Counted from the stretch's first letter, positions 42,240-52,759 are shown. The stretch: 64,000 nt of DNA from Pseudoflavonifractor sp. 524-17 (GCF_009935845.1 NZ_QWEK01000017.1:1-64000), one strand, 5' to 3'. Notes: generated by a model from the letters alone, not told the origin. Program-made: numbers and translations.

Positions 42240-45200
42240 TCACCGCATAACCTTTTCCAACAGTGTTCTGTAGCTATCCACCACATCGTACACTACCCCA
42301 TCGCCGGAAATGGCTTTGAAATGTTCTCTCGCACAGTGAATTTTGGATTGCTCAATCAACCGCAATTGCATGGAACGCATAGAGCCTTTTGTTTCCGCTA
42401 CAAAGTAAATGTGTTTGACACTTCCCTCATAGAAAGCGATAGCCCAATCTGGGTTATAATGACCGACCGGCGTTGCGATATAAAATCCATCCGGCAATTT
42501 CACATAGACTGCGACATTTGTATTTGTATCAAGATCTGCAGCAAAGTCCCGCTCCCCGGTCGAGTCATAAATGATGTGGTCGTACAGGTGCTTTTGGGCT
42601 TTCATTGCGTTTATACCAAGCCTGCCTTTGATAGTCGGATCAGTAAAGACATCTGTACCGTAATGGTCGTCCAGAACATCATAGGTAATATGCTCAATAA
42701 CCGCTGTTGCTTTCTCGTCGTTGATGAGAGCTGCGGCTTTGACGATAAACTCCTCCGGGTTATCCTTAAACTGACTGAATACAGTAGGCTGGATGCCCTT
42801 TAGAATGGCAACAAGGGCTTTGCGGGTCAGCCCGGTTTCATCAACCAGCTTTCCAATCAAATCATACTTCACATTGGAATTTGCCGTCATAGTCACACTG
42901 TAGCTGGCGGATTCTTCTTTCACAAAGGATGTACCGGAAAGCAGTTCTTCTTTGGATTGGATTGCCGTCATTGCCCCGGTCTCTACCTGAAAGTGAATTC
43001 TGGAGACGCGCAGCTTGCTGTCCAGGGCGGCAATAGCTTTTTGGATCAGTTCCTCCGTATCAAAATCCACAACATAGACGGATTTTGCGTTGATCCTTGA
43101 CCAAAGAGCCTTAAATTCCGGCATAGCCAATTTGTCCTCATCCACCTGCAGCTCTACATTGTTGCTGCGGGCGTTTTCCGGCTGCATACTGCGCTCGTCA
43201 TAAATGGAATCAATGATCGCAAGCACTGAGGCGGCGGAGTCTGCAACTTCTTCCGCTACTTTGATTTCGCCGTTTGCCTTATCTTCATAATATTTGTCAG
43301 TCAGCGCGCCCTTGCGGTCGATATAACCATTAACGATCATATCGAAGTGGATGGCGGAGGCCGTGGCCTGGTCGATGACCTGCTCATTGCCATGCTCGTC
43401 TTTGATAACCTTGCCGACGAACAATTCCACTGTTACAGCGCGGGGACGGTCGGAGACCGCTTCGGCTATCTCCGTTTGCAGACCTTTGGCGAACGAGTCG
43501 TAGCTTTCACTGGCAATGACAGTGAGGATGTTGATGTTATGCACATCGTTGCCAAGGACATTGGTATCCATCCGCTCGCCGCTCTGGTTGACGCACAGGC
43601 GCAGGCCGCGCCCCACCTCCTGCCGCTTGCGGACATCGCTGCCGCTCTGCTTCAAGGTGCAGATCTGGAATACATTCGGGTTGTCCCAGCCCTCCCGCAG
43701 GGCGGAATGGGAGAAGACGAACCGCACTGGGGAGCGAACCGGGTCACGATCCAACAGCAACTCCTTGTTCTTCATAATCAGCTCATAGGCACTCACATCA
43801 TCAGAGGTCGTTTCCTTACGGCCAACCTTGGAGTTGACCATTTTACCTTTGCCGTCCACTGAAAAATAACCGGCGTGGGTCTTTGATGCCGAGATAGTCT
43901 GCAAGTACCTGAGATACTCATCATCACCAATGGCAAACTGCATACTTCCAATAATGTCCTCATACTCCTCCTCGAACATGGCGGCATATTTTCCGTTGAT
44001 TGGCTGGCCAGCCACATCATATTCCCGGTAGTTTGCCACTTCGTCAATGAAGAACAGCGAGAGGACTTTGATGCCCTTGTAAAACAGCTGGCGTTCCCGC
44101 TGGATGTGGGAAAGGATGGTTTCCCGTATCTGGATGCGCCGCAGCTGATCTTCGTCTACTGCTCCAATCACATCTCCGGCAAAAATCTTGATGCCGTTGA
44201 TAAACTCCACCGAGTCATCCCGTCTGTCGATCTGCTTGACCACAAAGCCGTTTCTGTATTCCTCCAGTCCGCCGGAATAGTCGTAAAGGTTGTCTCCAAT
44301 TTTGACGATACGGCTCTTTTTCTTCGGAGCGCCACTGGCCATCTTTACCTCGAACTGTAAGGTGGCGGTGGGGTCGCTTTTGGAGAGATTGATGCTTTCC
44401 AGATAGAGGTAGCTGTCGGTGGCGGTGCTGCCGCTTTCGGTGATTCCTTTCACCGCAATCTTCTTGACTAACCGCCGGTTGTAGGCCTCCATCGCATCCA
44501 GCCGGAATACCATATTGTAGATGCTGTCGCTCTTATGGGTGGCGGAGTAGCGCAGGGTCAGTAGCGGATGAAACTCTTTTAACCGCTCCTTGGTCTGCTT
44601 ACCCTCCACCGACTGGGGCTCGTCAATAATCAGGATTGGGTTGGTTTTGGCGATGATATCAATGGGCCGGCGGGAACGAAATTCATCCAGCTTCATGTAA
44701 ATCCGGCGGGCATCCTTGCCTTTTGCATTGAACGCCTGGGAATTGATAATCATCACATTGATGGAGCTGTCCGACGCAAAACGGTCGATCTCCGTCAACT
44801 GGGCAGAGTTGTAAATGAAGAATCGTATCTTCTTCCCATATTCCTCGGCAAAATGTTCCTGAGTCATCTCAAAGGACTTATACACGCCCTCCCGGATGGC
44901 TACGCTAGGGACCACAACGATAAACTTGCTCCAGCCGTAGTGCTTGTTCAGCTCGAACATGGTCTTGATGTAGGTGTAGGTCTTGCCCACGCCGGTCTCC
45001 ATCTCAATGGTGAGGTTGTAGCCATTGGCCCGTCCCTCCAGTTTGTCCGACGGCTTGAGCTGGTTGGCGCGCTGGATTTTGTTCATCTGCTCCAGAATCC
45101 GCTGGTCGAACAGCTCTGGAACGATCCGCTGGTTGCTGAAGCCGGTGAAGTCCCGTTCTTCATTAACACCGATCTGATAACTGCCGCTGCCTCTGTCCAT

Positions 45201-45299
45201 CATATAGGTGGGGGTCAGATAGGGCTGTCCGGCAAAGACATCCACAACGGCTCTGGCTGCGTCGGCCTGGAATTTCTGGTGTCTGTACTGTATCTTCAT
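42240..45299 (-). CDS. res: Type III restriction enzyme, Res subunit
   Basis: A 1,019-residue helicase-nuclease. The start ATG 45,299 overlaps the stop of the YhcG gene by ATGA; the longer frame upstream is not used. Motor motifs are METGVGKT near residue 105, LIIDEPQS near 230, LRYSATH near 255 and QEVGRGLRL near 580. The C-terminal nuclease of PD-(D/E)xK type shows GERDFAADLD, YNPDWAI and VAETKG. Together with Mod it would cut DNA lacking methylation at pairs of sites. It is the last gene of the island and seems intact. Confidence 0.93.
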   Translation of the reverse strand: MKIQYRHQKFQADAARAVVDVFAGQPYLTPTYMMDRGSGSYQIGVNEERDFTGFSNQRIVPELFDQRILEQMNKIQRANQLKPSDKLEGRANGYNLTIEMETGVGKTYTYIKTMFELNKHYGWSKFIVVVPSVAIREGVYKSFEMTQEHFAEEYGKKIRFFIYNSAQLTEIDRFASDSSINVMIINSQAFNAKGKDARRIYMKLDEFRSRRPIDIIAKTNPILIIDEPQSVEGKQTKERLKEFHPLLTLRYSATHKSDSIYNMVFRLDAMEAYNRRLVKKIAVKGITESGSTATDSYLYLESINLSKSDPTATLQFEVKMASGAPKKKSRIVKIGDNLYDYSGGLEEYRNGFVVKQIDRRDDSVEFINGIKIFAGDVIGAVDEDQLRRIQIRETILSHIQRERQLFYKGIKVLSLFFIDEVANYREYDVAGQPINGKYAAMFEEEYEDIIGSMQFAIGDDEYLRYLQTISASKTHAGYFSVDGKGKMVNSKVGRKETTSDDVSAYELIMKNKELLLDRDPVRSPVRFVFSHSALREGWDNPNVFQICTLKQSGSDVRKRQEVGRGLRLCVNQSGERMDTNVLGNDVHNINILTVIASESYDSFAKGLQTEIAEAVSDRPRAVTVELFVGKVIKDEHGNEQVIDQATASAIHFDMIVNGYIDRKGALTDKYYEDKANGEIKVAEEVADSAASVLAIIDSIYDERSMQPENARSNNVELQVDEDKLAMPEFKALWSRINAKSVYVVDFDTEELIQKAIAALDSKLRVSRIHFQVETGAMTAIQSKEELLSGTSFVKEESASYSVTMTANSNVKYDLIGKLVDETGLTRKALVAILKGIQPTVFSQFKDNPEEFIVKAAALINDEKATAVIEHITYDVLDDHYGTDVFTDPTIKGRLGINAMKAQKHLYDHIIYDSTGERDFAADLDTNTNVAVYVKLPDGFYIATPVGHYNPDWAIAFYEGSVKHIYFVAETKGSMRSMQLRLIEQSKIHCAREHFKAISGDGVVYDVVDSYRTLLEKVMR

Positions 45300-46402
45300 G
45301 ACTCCTCGCCTCCCGTCTCCTCGGCAATCCATTCTTTGAGCTTTTTCTGAAGTTCCTTTTTGTCCGGCAAATAAAGCCGGTATTCTGACGCATAGATGTT
45401 GGAATTCTCCGGCAAAGTAATCTCTACCAAAGCGTCATCTTTTTCTTTGCAAAGCAGGATGCCGATGGTTGGATTTTCATCCGGCAGCTTTTCGTATCGG
45501 TCATAGTAATGCACATACATCAGCATCTGCCCCAAGTCCTGATGAGTCAACTTGTCAATTTTCAAATCGATCAGCACATAGCAGCGGAGCAGACGGTTAT
45601 AAAAAACAAGGTCCACATAGAAATTTTCTTCCCGGTAAGTGAACCGTTTCTGTCTGGCCTCAAACAGGTATCCCTTTCCGAGTTCCAGCAAAAATTTTTG
45701 GAGCTTGTTGATGATCGCTGTCTCTAAATCAGATTCCACAAATTTTGCTTTTTCGTCCAGGCCAAGAAACTCCAGCACTGTTGGCTGTTTTACGATGTCC
45801 TGCGGCCTGGTGACAATGTTCCCTTCTGACGCAAGGCGCAGGACCTCGCCTTTTTCCCGGCTGAGCGCAAGCCGTTCGTAGAGACTGGAGTTATACTGCC
45901 GCTGCAAGGTGCGGATACTCCATCCTGACTGTGTGGCTTCAATTTCATAAAATTTCCGCTCGTTTTCGTCCTTGATGCGCATTAACAACAGATAATGCGA
46001 CCAAGGGAGTGTGAATGGCAGCGTTTCCTCAAAAAGGCGAAACACCGTTTCGGATTTTTCCACCGCGAATTTCCGAAACACTGTCTCGGAAATCCTGTCC
46101 TGATAGGTCTGGTAAAATTTTCTTGCGTTTTCAAGTGTGTCCACGGAAAAACCACGGCCAAATTGCTTATTCATGGCCTCGGATAAGTTTTTGATGATCT
46201 GCCTGCCATATTTTGCGCGGCTTTCGCCCTGCTGCTCCACCTCTACGATCCATCTGCCGATCGCGTAAAAGGTCATCAGCTGGACAAGATTGATCTGCCT
46301 TGCGGCGATGCTCCGGGCGTACTCCACCAATTCAATGGAATTACGGCACAGGTCGTTCATTGGAAGATTTGCGCTGTCTTCCGGTATCAATTCGTTTGCC
46401 AT
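45296..46402 (-). CDS. YhcG/DUF1016-family nuclease (PD-(D/E)xK)
   Basis: A 368-residue protein. The N-terminal DUF1016 half reads RQINLVQLMTFYAIGRWIVE, RGFSVDTLENARKFYQTYQD and TLPWSHYLLLMRIKDENERK. The C-terminal half has the YhcG nuclease motifs ENFYVDLVFYNR and YVLIDLKID. These proteins often accompany restriction systems and transposons and may degrade DNA. Here it lies between mod and res and overlaps res, so it is part of the same operon. Its contribution to this system is unknown. Confidence 0.92.
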   Translation of the reverse strand: MANELIPEDSANLPMNDLCRNSIELVEYARSIAARQINLVQLMTFYAIGRWIVEVEQQGESRAKYGRQIIKNLSEAMNKQFGRGFSVDTLENARKFYQTYQDRISETVFRKFAVEKSETVFRLFEETLPFTLPWSHYLLLMRIKDENERKFYEIEATQSGWSIRTLQRQYNSSLYERLALSREKGEVLRLASEGNIVTRPQDIVKQPTVLEFLGLDEKAKFVESDLETAIINKLQKFLLELGKGYLFEARQKRFTYREENFYVDLVFYNRLLRCYVLIDLKIDKLTHQDLGQMLMYVHYYDRYEKLPDENPTIGILLCKEKDDALVEITLPENSNIYASEYRLYLPDKKELQKKLKEWIAEETGGEES

Positions 46403-46413
46403 CCCGCCCCTCC

Positions 46414-48270
46414 TTACAGAACCTTCACCCTGGTATCCGGAGCCAGCATTTTGAAAATCTCGCCCACATTGATCTTGGCGGGGCTGTCGGCAAAGCTGCT
46501 GTCCCGGAACGCCGCCCGGAGAGGCTGACGCTTGGCAATCTCCTTGATAACGCTATCGGGGATGTTCTCGTCAAAGCAGGCGATCAGGTCGCCGTCGTTG
46601 TAGGTGTGGACGGTGCAGCCCTCAATCTGTTCGGAGGTGTAGGGCATGGACAGGGGCAGGCCCCACTCCAGCAGACAGCCGAACAGCAGGTCCAGGTCGG
46701 TGCGGTCGGGCTTGATGTTGCTCACCAGTTGGTCAAGCATACTCTGGTCGTACTCCCCGGCGGAGTAGTACACATCGGTCATGTTGGTGTCGTCCAGCTT
46801 GAACACACGGAAGCCGCCGTCAAAGGGTTTGTCCGGGTTGTCAGCGGCGATTTTCTTCGCGGCGCGGCGGATGCGCTCCTTAGCTAACTCGCATATTGTC
46901 CCATATCCAGACATTTTTGCAGGGCTACCTTCCGTGCATTCTTCTTGTAATTGCACCATGATAAATTTTCTGGTTCCACTATCCTCGGCATTAAGTTGCA
47001 TTGTGGCATCCGCAGTAGTTGATGATCCAGAAAAGAAATCTAATATAATAGAGTCTTTCTCTGTGGCTATAGTAATAAGATGTTTAAGTAGTTTTGTAGG
47101 TTTTGGATGGGTGAAAAGTTTAGCGACACCCAGAAGTCCTTTTAGTTCTTCAGTTGCATCTTCATTCATACCCTGCTTATCCCACCATGACTCAGCAGGT
47201 GTCCTGGCAAATTTTCTGTTTGCAGCAAAAACCTTTTGAACCGGGCGTGAAGTGCCAGTCTTCCCAAAAATAATCCTTCCATCAGCAATTCTTTTTTGGA
47301 CTTCTTTCTCATTAAAGACCCAGTACCGACCATCTGGTGGCAGAAAACTTTCCCCTGTTTCAGGGTTGATGATAGGAAAGTAAGGACCTTTATGATTTGC
47401 TGACAAGTCAGTTGTAGTCCAAGGCCCACGTGGGTCATTATCCGGGTTGGAAAATGTCCTTGCAATAAACTCTTTGGTAACTGGATAGCCCATATCTTCA
47501 ATGTCAGTCAGATTTTTTGCATAGCAAACAATATAGTCATGTACTGGCGGCAAGTACCCCATATTATTGCCATTTGTTTTCTTTTTCCACAAGATTGTGC
47601 CGACCATATTTTTTCTTCCAAATACCTCGTCAGCTATCTTGCGGAGATTTTCTATTTCTTCTTCACCAATACTAACAAAAATAACCCCGTCATTTGTGAG
47701 CAGATTCCTGGCCAGCATCAACCGAGAATAGATCATACTGCACCAATCGGAATGAAACCGCCCGTTGCTGTCCGTATTCCTGAAAAGCCGGTCGCCGTTC
47801 TCATCCACCTGCCCGATTCCTTCACTGAATTCCTCCCCACTCATACCGAAATCGTCCCGATAGATAAAGTCGTTTCCGGTGTTATAGGGCGGATCGATGT
47901 AGATCATCTTCACCTTGCCCAGATAGCTCTCCTGCAACAGCTTCAGCACTTCCAGGTTATCGCCCTCGATGTAGAGGTTTTCGGTGCCGTCCCAGTCCAC
48001 GCTCTCCGCCGGACAGGGCCGCAGGGTCTTGCGAATGGGCCGGTTGGCCTCCACGATAGCGGCCTTTTTGCCCACCCAGGTGAACTCATAGGCCTCGTCG
48101 CCCTCCAGCACCACATCGGACAGTAGCTGCCGCAGAAGCTCAAAGTTGACCGCCTTTTTCAGTTTGCCGTCCTCGCCGCAGGCCTCGGTCACGCAGGCGG
48201 GGAACAAGGCGGCAAGTTTTTCGATGTTGGATTGGGTCAGGTCAGGGGTTTCCATTTTCAGCTTGTCCAT
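46414..48270 (-). CDS. mod: Type III adenine methyltransferase, Mod subunit
   Basis: A 618-residue N6-adenine methyltransferase of the beta class. The catalytic motif DPPY is in IYIDPPYNTGNDFIYRDD near residue 125 and the SAM-binding motif in ILDFFSGSSTTADATMQL near 415. Between them is a variable region (about 190-400) that should read the target site; it is richer in A+T than the ends of the gene, the usual sign of exchange of the recognition domain. GGAGG precedes ATG 48,270. The gene overlaps the DUF6680 gene. Confidence 0.93.
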   Translation of the reverse strand: MDKLKMETPDLTQSNIEKLAALFPACVTEACGEDGKLKKAVNFELLRQLLSDVVLEGDEAYEFTWVGKKAAIVEANRPIRKTLRPCPAESVDWDGTENLYIEGDNLEVLKLLQESYLGKVKMIYIDPPYNTGNDFIYRDDFGMSGEEFSEGIGQVDENGDRLFRNTDSNGRFHSDWCSMIYSRLMLARNLLTNDGVIFVSIGEEEIENLRKIADEVFGRKNMVGTILWKKKTNGNNMGYLPPVHDYIVCYAKNLTDIEDMGYPVTKEFIARTFSNPDNDPRGPWTTTDLSANHKGPYFPIINPETGESFLPPDGRYWVFNEKEVQKRIADGRIIFGKTGTSRPVQKVFAANRKFARTPAESWWDKQGMNEDATEELKGLLGVAKLFTHPKPTKLLKHLITIATEKDSIILDFFSGSSTTADATMQLNAEDSGTRKFIMVQLQEECTEGSPAKMSGYGTICELAKERIRRAAKKIAADNPDKPFDGGFRVFKLDDTNMTDVYYSAGEYDQSMLDQLVSNIKPDRTDLDLLFGCLLEWGLPLSMPYTSEQIEGCTVHTYNDGDLIACFDENIPDSVIKEIAKRQPLRAAFRDSSFADSPAKINVGEIFKMLAPDTRVKVL

Positions 48271-48766
48271 TTTGTCCTTCCTCCGTGTTAGTTTTTGGAA
48301 TTAAAGACATGAATCTTTCCATAAGCTCAAGTTGATTATCTTGATATCGCTCCTGCTTTTTCAGCATATCAGCTAATCCAACGGGCTGATAAGAATTTTG
48401 TATGGTTCTTAATGTGACATTATCCTTATATCCCAACGAAACAGCTATGACTTCTAACAAAGACTCTCTTTCCTTTATCATCTTTTCACGCTGAGCCGCA
48501 TCGGGTTTTTCAACAGAAAGAACATCATAATATTTTTTCCATTGCGCAATGACTTTTTTATCCTTTGCGAACACAACTTCGATTAGATTCAACGCCTCGA
48601 CACTTGCATTTGTCCAGCCATAAATTCGACTCGCCATCAAAATTTTGAAAATCTGCATTTTGTCATCACGTTTTCTTGCCCTGTCCTGCAATTTTTGTCC
48701 GACAATCACAGAAACAATGGGAGCCAAAATAATGGCAGCTATATTGATGTAATCTGAAAAGTCCAT
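48242..48766 (-). CDS. DUF6680-like membrane-anchored protein
   Basis: A 174-residue protein starting at ATG 48,766, seven bases after GGAGG and overlapping the stop of the DUF4391 gene. One N-terminal membrane segment (INIAAIILAPIVSVIVGQ) is followed by helices (KMQIFKILMASRIYGWTNAS, VIAQWKKYYDVLS). I associate this form with DUF6680, a family seen beside restriction genes and of unknown role. It is A+T-rich relative to its neighbours. A membrane anchor in a restriction operon is unusual and could point to sensing or abortive infection. Confidence 0.7.
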   Translation of the reverse strand: MDFSDYINIAAIILAPIVSVIVGQKLQDRARKRDDKMQIFKILMASRIYGWTNASVEALNLIEVVFAKDKKVIAQWKKYYDVLSVEKPDAAQREKMIKERESLLEVIAVSLGYKDNVTLRTIQNSYQPVGLADMLKKQERYQDNQLELMERFMSLIPKTNTEEGQNGQAENGNP

Positions 48767-49425
48767 CACAATTCCTCCAACTCTTTTTTCAATCTTTTCA
48801 ATTCCGCATTCAACTGAACCTGTTTATTCAGTTGCCGTTCTCGACGCACCTTCACCTGTAGCGCTGCAATCTGCTTTTGCAGTTCCTGCCTGCGGGTATC
48901 CCGATCCACCGACTCTTTCAGCGTTTCGCCCGTCCCAGAAGTCAGCGTTTCCCCGGCAATCTGCCGGACAAAGTTTTCATATACTTTGTCGGTATTCAGA
49001 CCGTCCAATTTAAGGGGCAGGGCGGCTTCCTCCATCCAATCGGTGTGGTAGTAGCTGCCCACCCTGAAAGCGTTCGTCCTGCTCCCCGCCGCCTCCTTAT
49101 AGGCCGTCCACGCCTGATATTTGCCCTCATATTCCAGCAGAAACAGGATGTGGTAGGGTATCTCCTTGTCAATTTGCCGCAGGACAGCCGCGTCCAGTTG
49201 GGGCGCGGACAGACAGACCTCGAACACCTCAATCTCCGTCACGGTCTCCCCGGTGGCAAGGTTCATTGTGGCGGGATCAATCTTGTTCCGCCACCAGATC
49301 ACCCTGATCTGCTCTACAAAAATGCGTTTCAGCGCTGGGGAAACCGTGAGATTTTCATAAAACTTCTGCTTTGGAATGCGCCGGTTGAATTCGGTGCTTT
49401 TGGGCAAACCAAGCATAGAGCGCAC
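48766..49425 (-). CDS. DUF4391-family protein
   Basis: A 219-residue protein. It begins MLGLPKSTEFNRRIPKQKFY with the basic N-terminus usual for DUF4391, has VEQIRVIWWRNKIDPATMNL and EIPYHILFLLEYEGKYQAW in the middle, and a coiled-coil C-terminus (QELQKQIAALQVKVRRERQL). DUF4391 genes are regularly found between an SNF2 helicase and Mod/Res genes. The function is unknown; it may join the helicase to the rest of the complex. It lies four bases after the helicase gene. Confidence 0.88.
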   Translation of the reverse strand: MRSMLGLPKSTEFNRRIPKQKFYENLTVSPALKRIFVEQIRVIWWRNKIDPATMNLATGETVTEIEVFEVCLSAPQLDAAVLRQIDKEIPYHILFLLEYEGKYQAWTAYKEAAGSRTNAFRVGSYYHTDWMEEAALPLKLDGLNTDKVYENFVRQIAGETLTSGTGETLKESVDRDTRRQELQKQIAALQVKVRRERQLNKQVQLNAELKRLKKELEEL

Positions 49426-49429
49426 CTCC

Positions 49430-52400
49430 TTATTTGACCACCAGGAAGCAGATCAGTTCAAAATCATCCAGCCCGGACACTGCATTCATCAGGGCGGAAG
49501 TACCGCCTGCGGAAAACAGGCTGTCGATGTCGCTTTCTTCTTTCACATCAATGATGGAGTTTATTGCATCGGAAAGAAGCTGCGACACCTCCTTCATGTT
49601 TCTGCCGTCATCTGTTTCCTCATTGAATTTTGCGCACAGCGGTATGACTGGTTCCGACTTGCCCCGGCACAATAGCCGGATGGTGTCCAACAGCTTTTTG
49701 GGGTTCAGATAATCACAGACCACCTCGCCGTCCACGCTGATATAGACCATATAAAAGGGATGGATGCGGTTCTGGTTGTCAATATTGACGCTGTTGTTGA
49801 TATTCCGCAGGACAAAAATCACGCCCGGCGGGTTTTCCTTCGTTGCGGGTACGACGGCGTGAAGCCCCTTCGGTTTCTTTGCCAGGTCGCCGTGGGTCTT
49901 GATGTAGTCCAACAGATCAAGCCGGAACTCGTTCAGCCCCAGGTCCATGATGGAAATACCGGTGGACATATCCTCCATATCCACAACTTCCTCCTGGAGC
50001 CGTTTCAACTGCTGCTTGCGGTATTCCAGATCTCCTTTTTCTTCCGGGTTGATTAAGTCGTCATCGCCGGTGGAAGTCATCACGGATATCTTCATCCGGG
50101 TCTCCACACGGGATTTCAGGTTGATGTATTCGTCCAGGGTCATATCCGGCCAGAAATTCACCAGCTGGATTACCTTGTTCCTGCTACCAATGCGGTCGAT
50201 ACGTCCGAACCGCTGGATGATACGCACCGGGTTCCAATGAATATCGTAGTTGACCAGATAATCGCAGTCCTGCAAATTCTGCCCTTCGGAGATGCAGTCG
50301 GTGGCGATCAGAATATCGATCTCCTTTGTACTGCCTGGCATCAGTACGTCCCGCCCCTTGGAGATGGGAGAGAAGCAGGTCAGCACATTGTTCAGGGTAG
50401 CTTTCAGTCCCTTGATGGTGGTGCGTCCGTCAATACTTCCGGTTATGACCGCCGTGTCCAAACCGTACTTCTCTTTGACATATCCGGCTACTTGGTCATA
50501 CAGATACTCCGCCGTATCGGAAAACGCCGAGAAGATCAGCACCTTCTTGTTACCCATGTTGATGGGAGTACGCATTTTTTCGTCCAGTAAATGCAGAAGG
50601 TTCTGGAGCTTCAGGTCATGTTCCGGCGTAATGTCGGCTATCATCAATGTCAGCAGTTCAAGATTTTCCGCATCCTGTTGCAGTTCTGCTCGCCAGGTCT
50701 TATAGTCCATATCAGACAGATCGATTTTCACCTTTTTGCCTACAGTGAAGTAATCGGTGCTGCCGTCCTCCATATCAAAGTCATCTTCGGACGCTTCGAT
50801 CATATCAATGTCAGCCTGACCGTATTTTTCATAATCATCAATGGCTTTGATTGTGCCAGTGATCAGGTCAAGGATTCGCGTAAGCGTCAGGTTGAAGGAG
50901 TACACAGAGCTTTCCAGCCGCTTTAAGAGATTGATGCTCATCAGCCGCCGGATACCTTGTTCACGCCCTTGTTGAGTAAGGTTGTTGCCCTTGTTGTGAG
51001 TCAGGTCGATATACTTGGCAATCTTGCTTGGAAAGATGTAGTTTGACGGCGTATAGATACACAAACTCAACTGGGTCAGCAGCTCAAATATCTGGTTGTA
51101 GTTGATGGCACTGGACAGGTCGGTCATACTGGGACGCAGGGAAATCGGTTTCAGCCGCTCCGGGAATTGTCCAATCGCCGCCGTATCGTAATACTTTTCG
51201 ATGTGCCGCCGGGAGCGGGCAATCGTCACACTGTCCAGCAGTTCAAAGAAATCAAAGTCCAACGTGCGGAGCAGGGCATCGGTAGTACGTACATCCGGGT
51301 CGAGCTTGCTCCAGGCATTGAACGATTTCTGAGCTTGCCGGAAAACTTCGTCAATGGGCTTTTTTGTGTCCAGCGCCTCATTGATGAAGTCCGGATTTCC
51401 TTCATAGGCGATGGCAAGCTGGTTTTTAAGGTCGGTAAAGCGGTTATTGACCGGCGTTGCGGACAGCATCAGCACCTTAGTCCGAACGCCCGCACGAATC
51501 ACTCTGTCCATCAGCCTTATGTAGCGGTTCTCCTGCGTATTGGCATGAGTTCCAGCGCCATTACGAAAATTGTGGGATTCGTCAATCACAACAAGGTCAT
51601 AATTGCCCCAGTTCAGCCGGTCAAGATCAAGCCCGTTGGATGTACCGCCGGAGCGGGACAAGTCTGTATGAAACAGCACATCATAATTCAGTCGGTCGGC
51701 GGCAATGGGATTATTGACATAGTTGTCTTTGTAGGTATTCCAGTTTTCTGCCAGTTTTTTGGGGCAGAGGACAAGTACGGATTTGTTCCTGTTTTCATAA
51801 TATTTAATAACGGCAAGGGCGGTAAAAGTTTTGCCCAAACCAACGCTGTCAGCCAAGATACAGCCGTTGTACTGCTCCAGCTTGTTGATAATGGCAAGAA
51901 CAGCATCCCGCTGAAAATCATAAAGCATACTCCAGATCTTGCTCTGCTTGAATCCGGTTGCCTCATTGGGCAGGACATCCTCGGAAATATCGTTTAAAAA
52001 CTCGCTGAAAACATGGTATAGTGCCATAAAGTAGATAAACTCCGGCGAGTTTTCATTATAGGCTGTGCTGATATTGGAGATAATCATTTCGGTCACATCC
52101 TGCATCTTCTCGTGATCACTCCAAAGCGTTTCAAACAGCTGTACATACTGGGTGGAGAACGGTGCCTCCATCCGGTTGACCATGTTGTAGCTGTTATTGC
52201 CGCGTTCACAGCCGATATCCACTGTTGTAAAGCCGTTCAACGGCATATAGGCGGTCTGCTCTACAGGAGAATCGACTGTCATAAATCCGCCCATGTTTTC
52301 CCCAGTGACATTGGATTTGAAGATAGCTTTACGCCTGATCCAGTCAGCACACTCTCTGGCAACAGCCCGTTGGGTCATTTCATTGCGCAGCTTGATTTCA

Positions 52401-52660
52401 AATTCTGTACCATATAGGCTGGTTTCTCTGCTAAGTCTTGGAATGTAAAACTCCCGTCTTTGCTTTTCGGCCCGCTCTTGAACGAAGGTCGGGGAAGTAA
52501 AGATAAAACGGAATTCTTCTATCTGTTCCAACTGATATTTTAACTCTTTGTATGCATACATGGAAAAGCAAGCGGCCGCTATGGAAACCTTGCTGCCACG
52601 CTGTATCGTTTCTTTCAAGTCATCCCGGACGATATCTGTGATATTGTCAAATATTTTCAT
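49430..52660 (-). CDS. SNF2-family helicase of the restriction island
   Basis: A 1,076-residue protein and first gene of the island. The N-terminal 200 residues (GSKVSIAAACFSMYAYKELK, FRFIFTSPTF) look like the phospholipase-D-like region often fused to such helicases, without a visible HKxxxxD motif. The motor has ILADSVGLGKTFTALAVI (Walker A), DLVVIDESHNFRN, LMLSATPVNNRF and IIQRFGRIDRIGSRNK. It would move along DNA and could load or drive the nuclease. ATG 52,660 follows GGGACAG; a GTG just before it is a less likely start. Confidence 0.92.
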   Translation of the reverse strand: MKIFDNITDIVRDDLKETIQRGSKVSIAAACFSMYAYKELKYQLEQIEEFRFIFTSPTFVQERAEKQRREFYIPRLSRETSLYGTEFEIKLRNEMTQRAVARECADWIRRKAIFKSNVTGENMGGFMTVDSPVEQTAYMPLNGFTTVDIGCERGNNSYNMVNRMEAPFSTQYVQLFETLWSDHEKMQDVTEMIISNISTAYNENSPEFIYFMALYHVFSEFLNDISEDVLPNEATGFKQSKIWSMLYDFQRDAVLAIINKLEQYNGCILADSVGLGKTFTALAVIKYYENRNKSVLVLCPKKLAENWNTYKDNYVNNPIAADRLNYDVLFHTDLSRSGGTSNGLDLDRLNWGNYDLVVIDESHNFRNGAGTHANTQENRYIRLMDRVIRAGVRTKVLMLSATPVNNRFTDLKNQLAIAYEGNPDFINEALDTKKPIDEVFRQAQKSFNAWSKLDPDVRTTDALLRTLDFDFFELLDSVTIARSRRHIEKYYDTAAIGQFPERLKPISLRPSMTDLSSAINYNQIFELLTQLSLCIYTPSNYIFPSKIAKYIDLTHNKGNNLTQQGREQGIRRLMSINLLKRLESSVYSFNLTLTRILDLITGTIKAIDDYEKYGQADIDMIEASEDDFDMEDGSTDYFTVGKKVKIDLSDMDYKTWRAELQQDAENLELLTLMIADITPEHDLKLQNLLHLLDEKMRTPINMGNKKVLIFSAFSDTAEYLYDQVAGYVKEKYGLDTAVITGSIDGRTTIKGLKATLNNVLTCFSPISKGRDVLMPGSTKEIDILIATDCISEGQNLQDCDYLVNYDIHWNPVRIIQRFGRIDRIGSRNKVIQLVNFWPDMTLDEYINLKSRVETRMKISVMTSTGDDDLINPEEKGDLEYRKQQLKRLQEEVVDMEDMSTGISIMDLGLNEFRLDLLDYIKTHGDLAKKPKGLHAVVPATKENPPGVIFVLRNINNSVNIDNQNRIHPFYMVYISVDGEVVCDYLNPKKLLDTIRLLCRGKSEPVIPLCAKFNEETDDGRNMKEVSQLLSDAINSIIDVKEESDIDSLFSAGGTSALMNAVSGLDDFELICFLVVK

Positions 52661-52759
52661 CACAAGCTGTCCCTTTCCAATCGTTATAGCTTATCCATTT
52701 TTAGCTCAACTCATGTTCGAGTATGGGTACACTTTGAAGGCCATACCTATACAGATTAT

